Positions 42,993 to 43,382 of a stretch of 43,382 nt of DNA are shown piece by piece. The notes beneath the pieces are model-generated. The model was not told the DNA's origin, made no database searches, and saw only the letters and a list, made by a program, of their open reading frames with translations. Numbering within the stretch: the stretch's first letter is position 1; every line of letters starts with the position of its first letter. Source of the DNA: Alphaproteobacteria bacterium (lineage in GTDB: Bacteria; Pseudomonadota; Alphaproteobacteria; RF32; CAG-239); assembly GCA_017475525.1 (NCBI GenBank), contig JAFVFH010000041.1:1-43382 (forward strand), read 5' to 3'. A program made the translations under genes and the position numbers.

Positions 42993-43382
<390 letters not shown>

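Overview
The window comes from a low-GC (roughly 38-40 % by eye) alphaproteobacterium. The evidence is the long FtsZ with an alphaproteobacterial-type C-terminal peptide ([10 protein letters not shown]), the ihfB-lapA-accD order, the PTS EIIA(Man)-HPr pair, a SAM-II-like riboswitch, and canonical mreBCD-mrdA-rodA and rpoBC blocks. Secreted BspA-type leucine-rich-repeat proteins, a thinned cell-division cluster and missing trp genes suggest a host-associated, probably gut, lineage. That placement is inference; no rRNA is present.

Layout. 1-1421: a complete IS3-family element. 1480-5735: a secreted LRR protein, a divergent metK behind a SAM-II-like leader, a small membrane protein and leucyl aminopeptidase. 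5882-8776: an HNH-like protein overlapping a SUKH-like partner (a possible toxin/immunity pair), then Sua5. 8777-10430: structured RNA elements, two small secreted proteins and a palindrome-rich intergenic stretch. 10500-12446: hfq-hflX and a lipoprotein. 12496-19546, minus strand: mraY-ftsW-murB-ftsQ-ftsA-ftsZ. 19710-21596: a lipoprotein and a larger LRR protein. 21878-24911, minus strand: ftsH, then a separate operon of an unknown 139-residue protein, EIIA and HPr. 24992-27620: a charged protein with a start-site problem and a PAS protein without a kinase domain. 27717-30019: tsaB, ihfB, lapA, accD. 30210-30644: a small secreted protein. 31133-37010: mreBCD-mrdA-rodA and a lipoprotein. 37086-38267: a secreted YD-repeat-like protein. 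38526-43382: a candidate sRNA, rpoC and the 3' end of rpoB.

The most striking pattern is a candidate undescribed system. Four secreted proteins with unrelated bodies (two LRR, one Ser/Gly-rich, one YD-repeat-like) end in nearly the same 24-25 residues: RIYT-x-EEA, then (L/V)SK(P/K)TGNTF(K/R)LRYK at the carboxyl terminus. Each of these transcription units is preceded by its own promoter and a long structured RNA ending in an intrinsic terminator just before the first start codon. Two units carry one RNA family (about 250 nt) and two carry a second family (about 160 nt). Within each family the long-range stems show compensatory base changes. I read this as a C-terminal sorting tag whose genes are controlled by riboswitch- or attenuator-like leaders. 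I match neither RNA nor the tag to a family I know.

The remaining genes are mostly housekeeping: peptidoglycan synthesis and shape (MraY, MurB, FtsW/RodA, PBP2, MreBCD), division (FtsQAZ), t6A tRNA modification (Sua5, TsaB), RNA metabolism (Hfq, HflX), fatty acid synthesis (AccD), proteolysis (FtsH, PepA) and transcription (RpoB/C).
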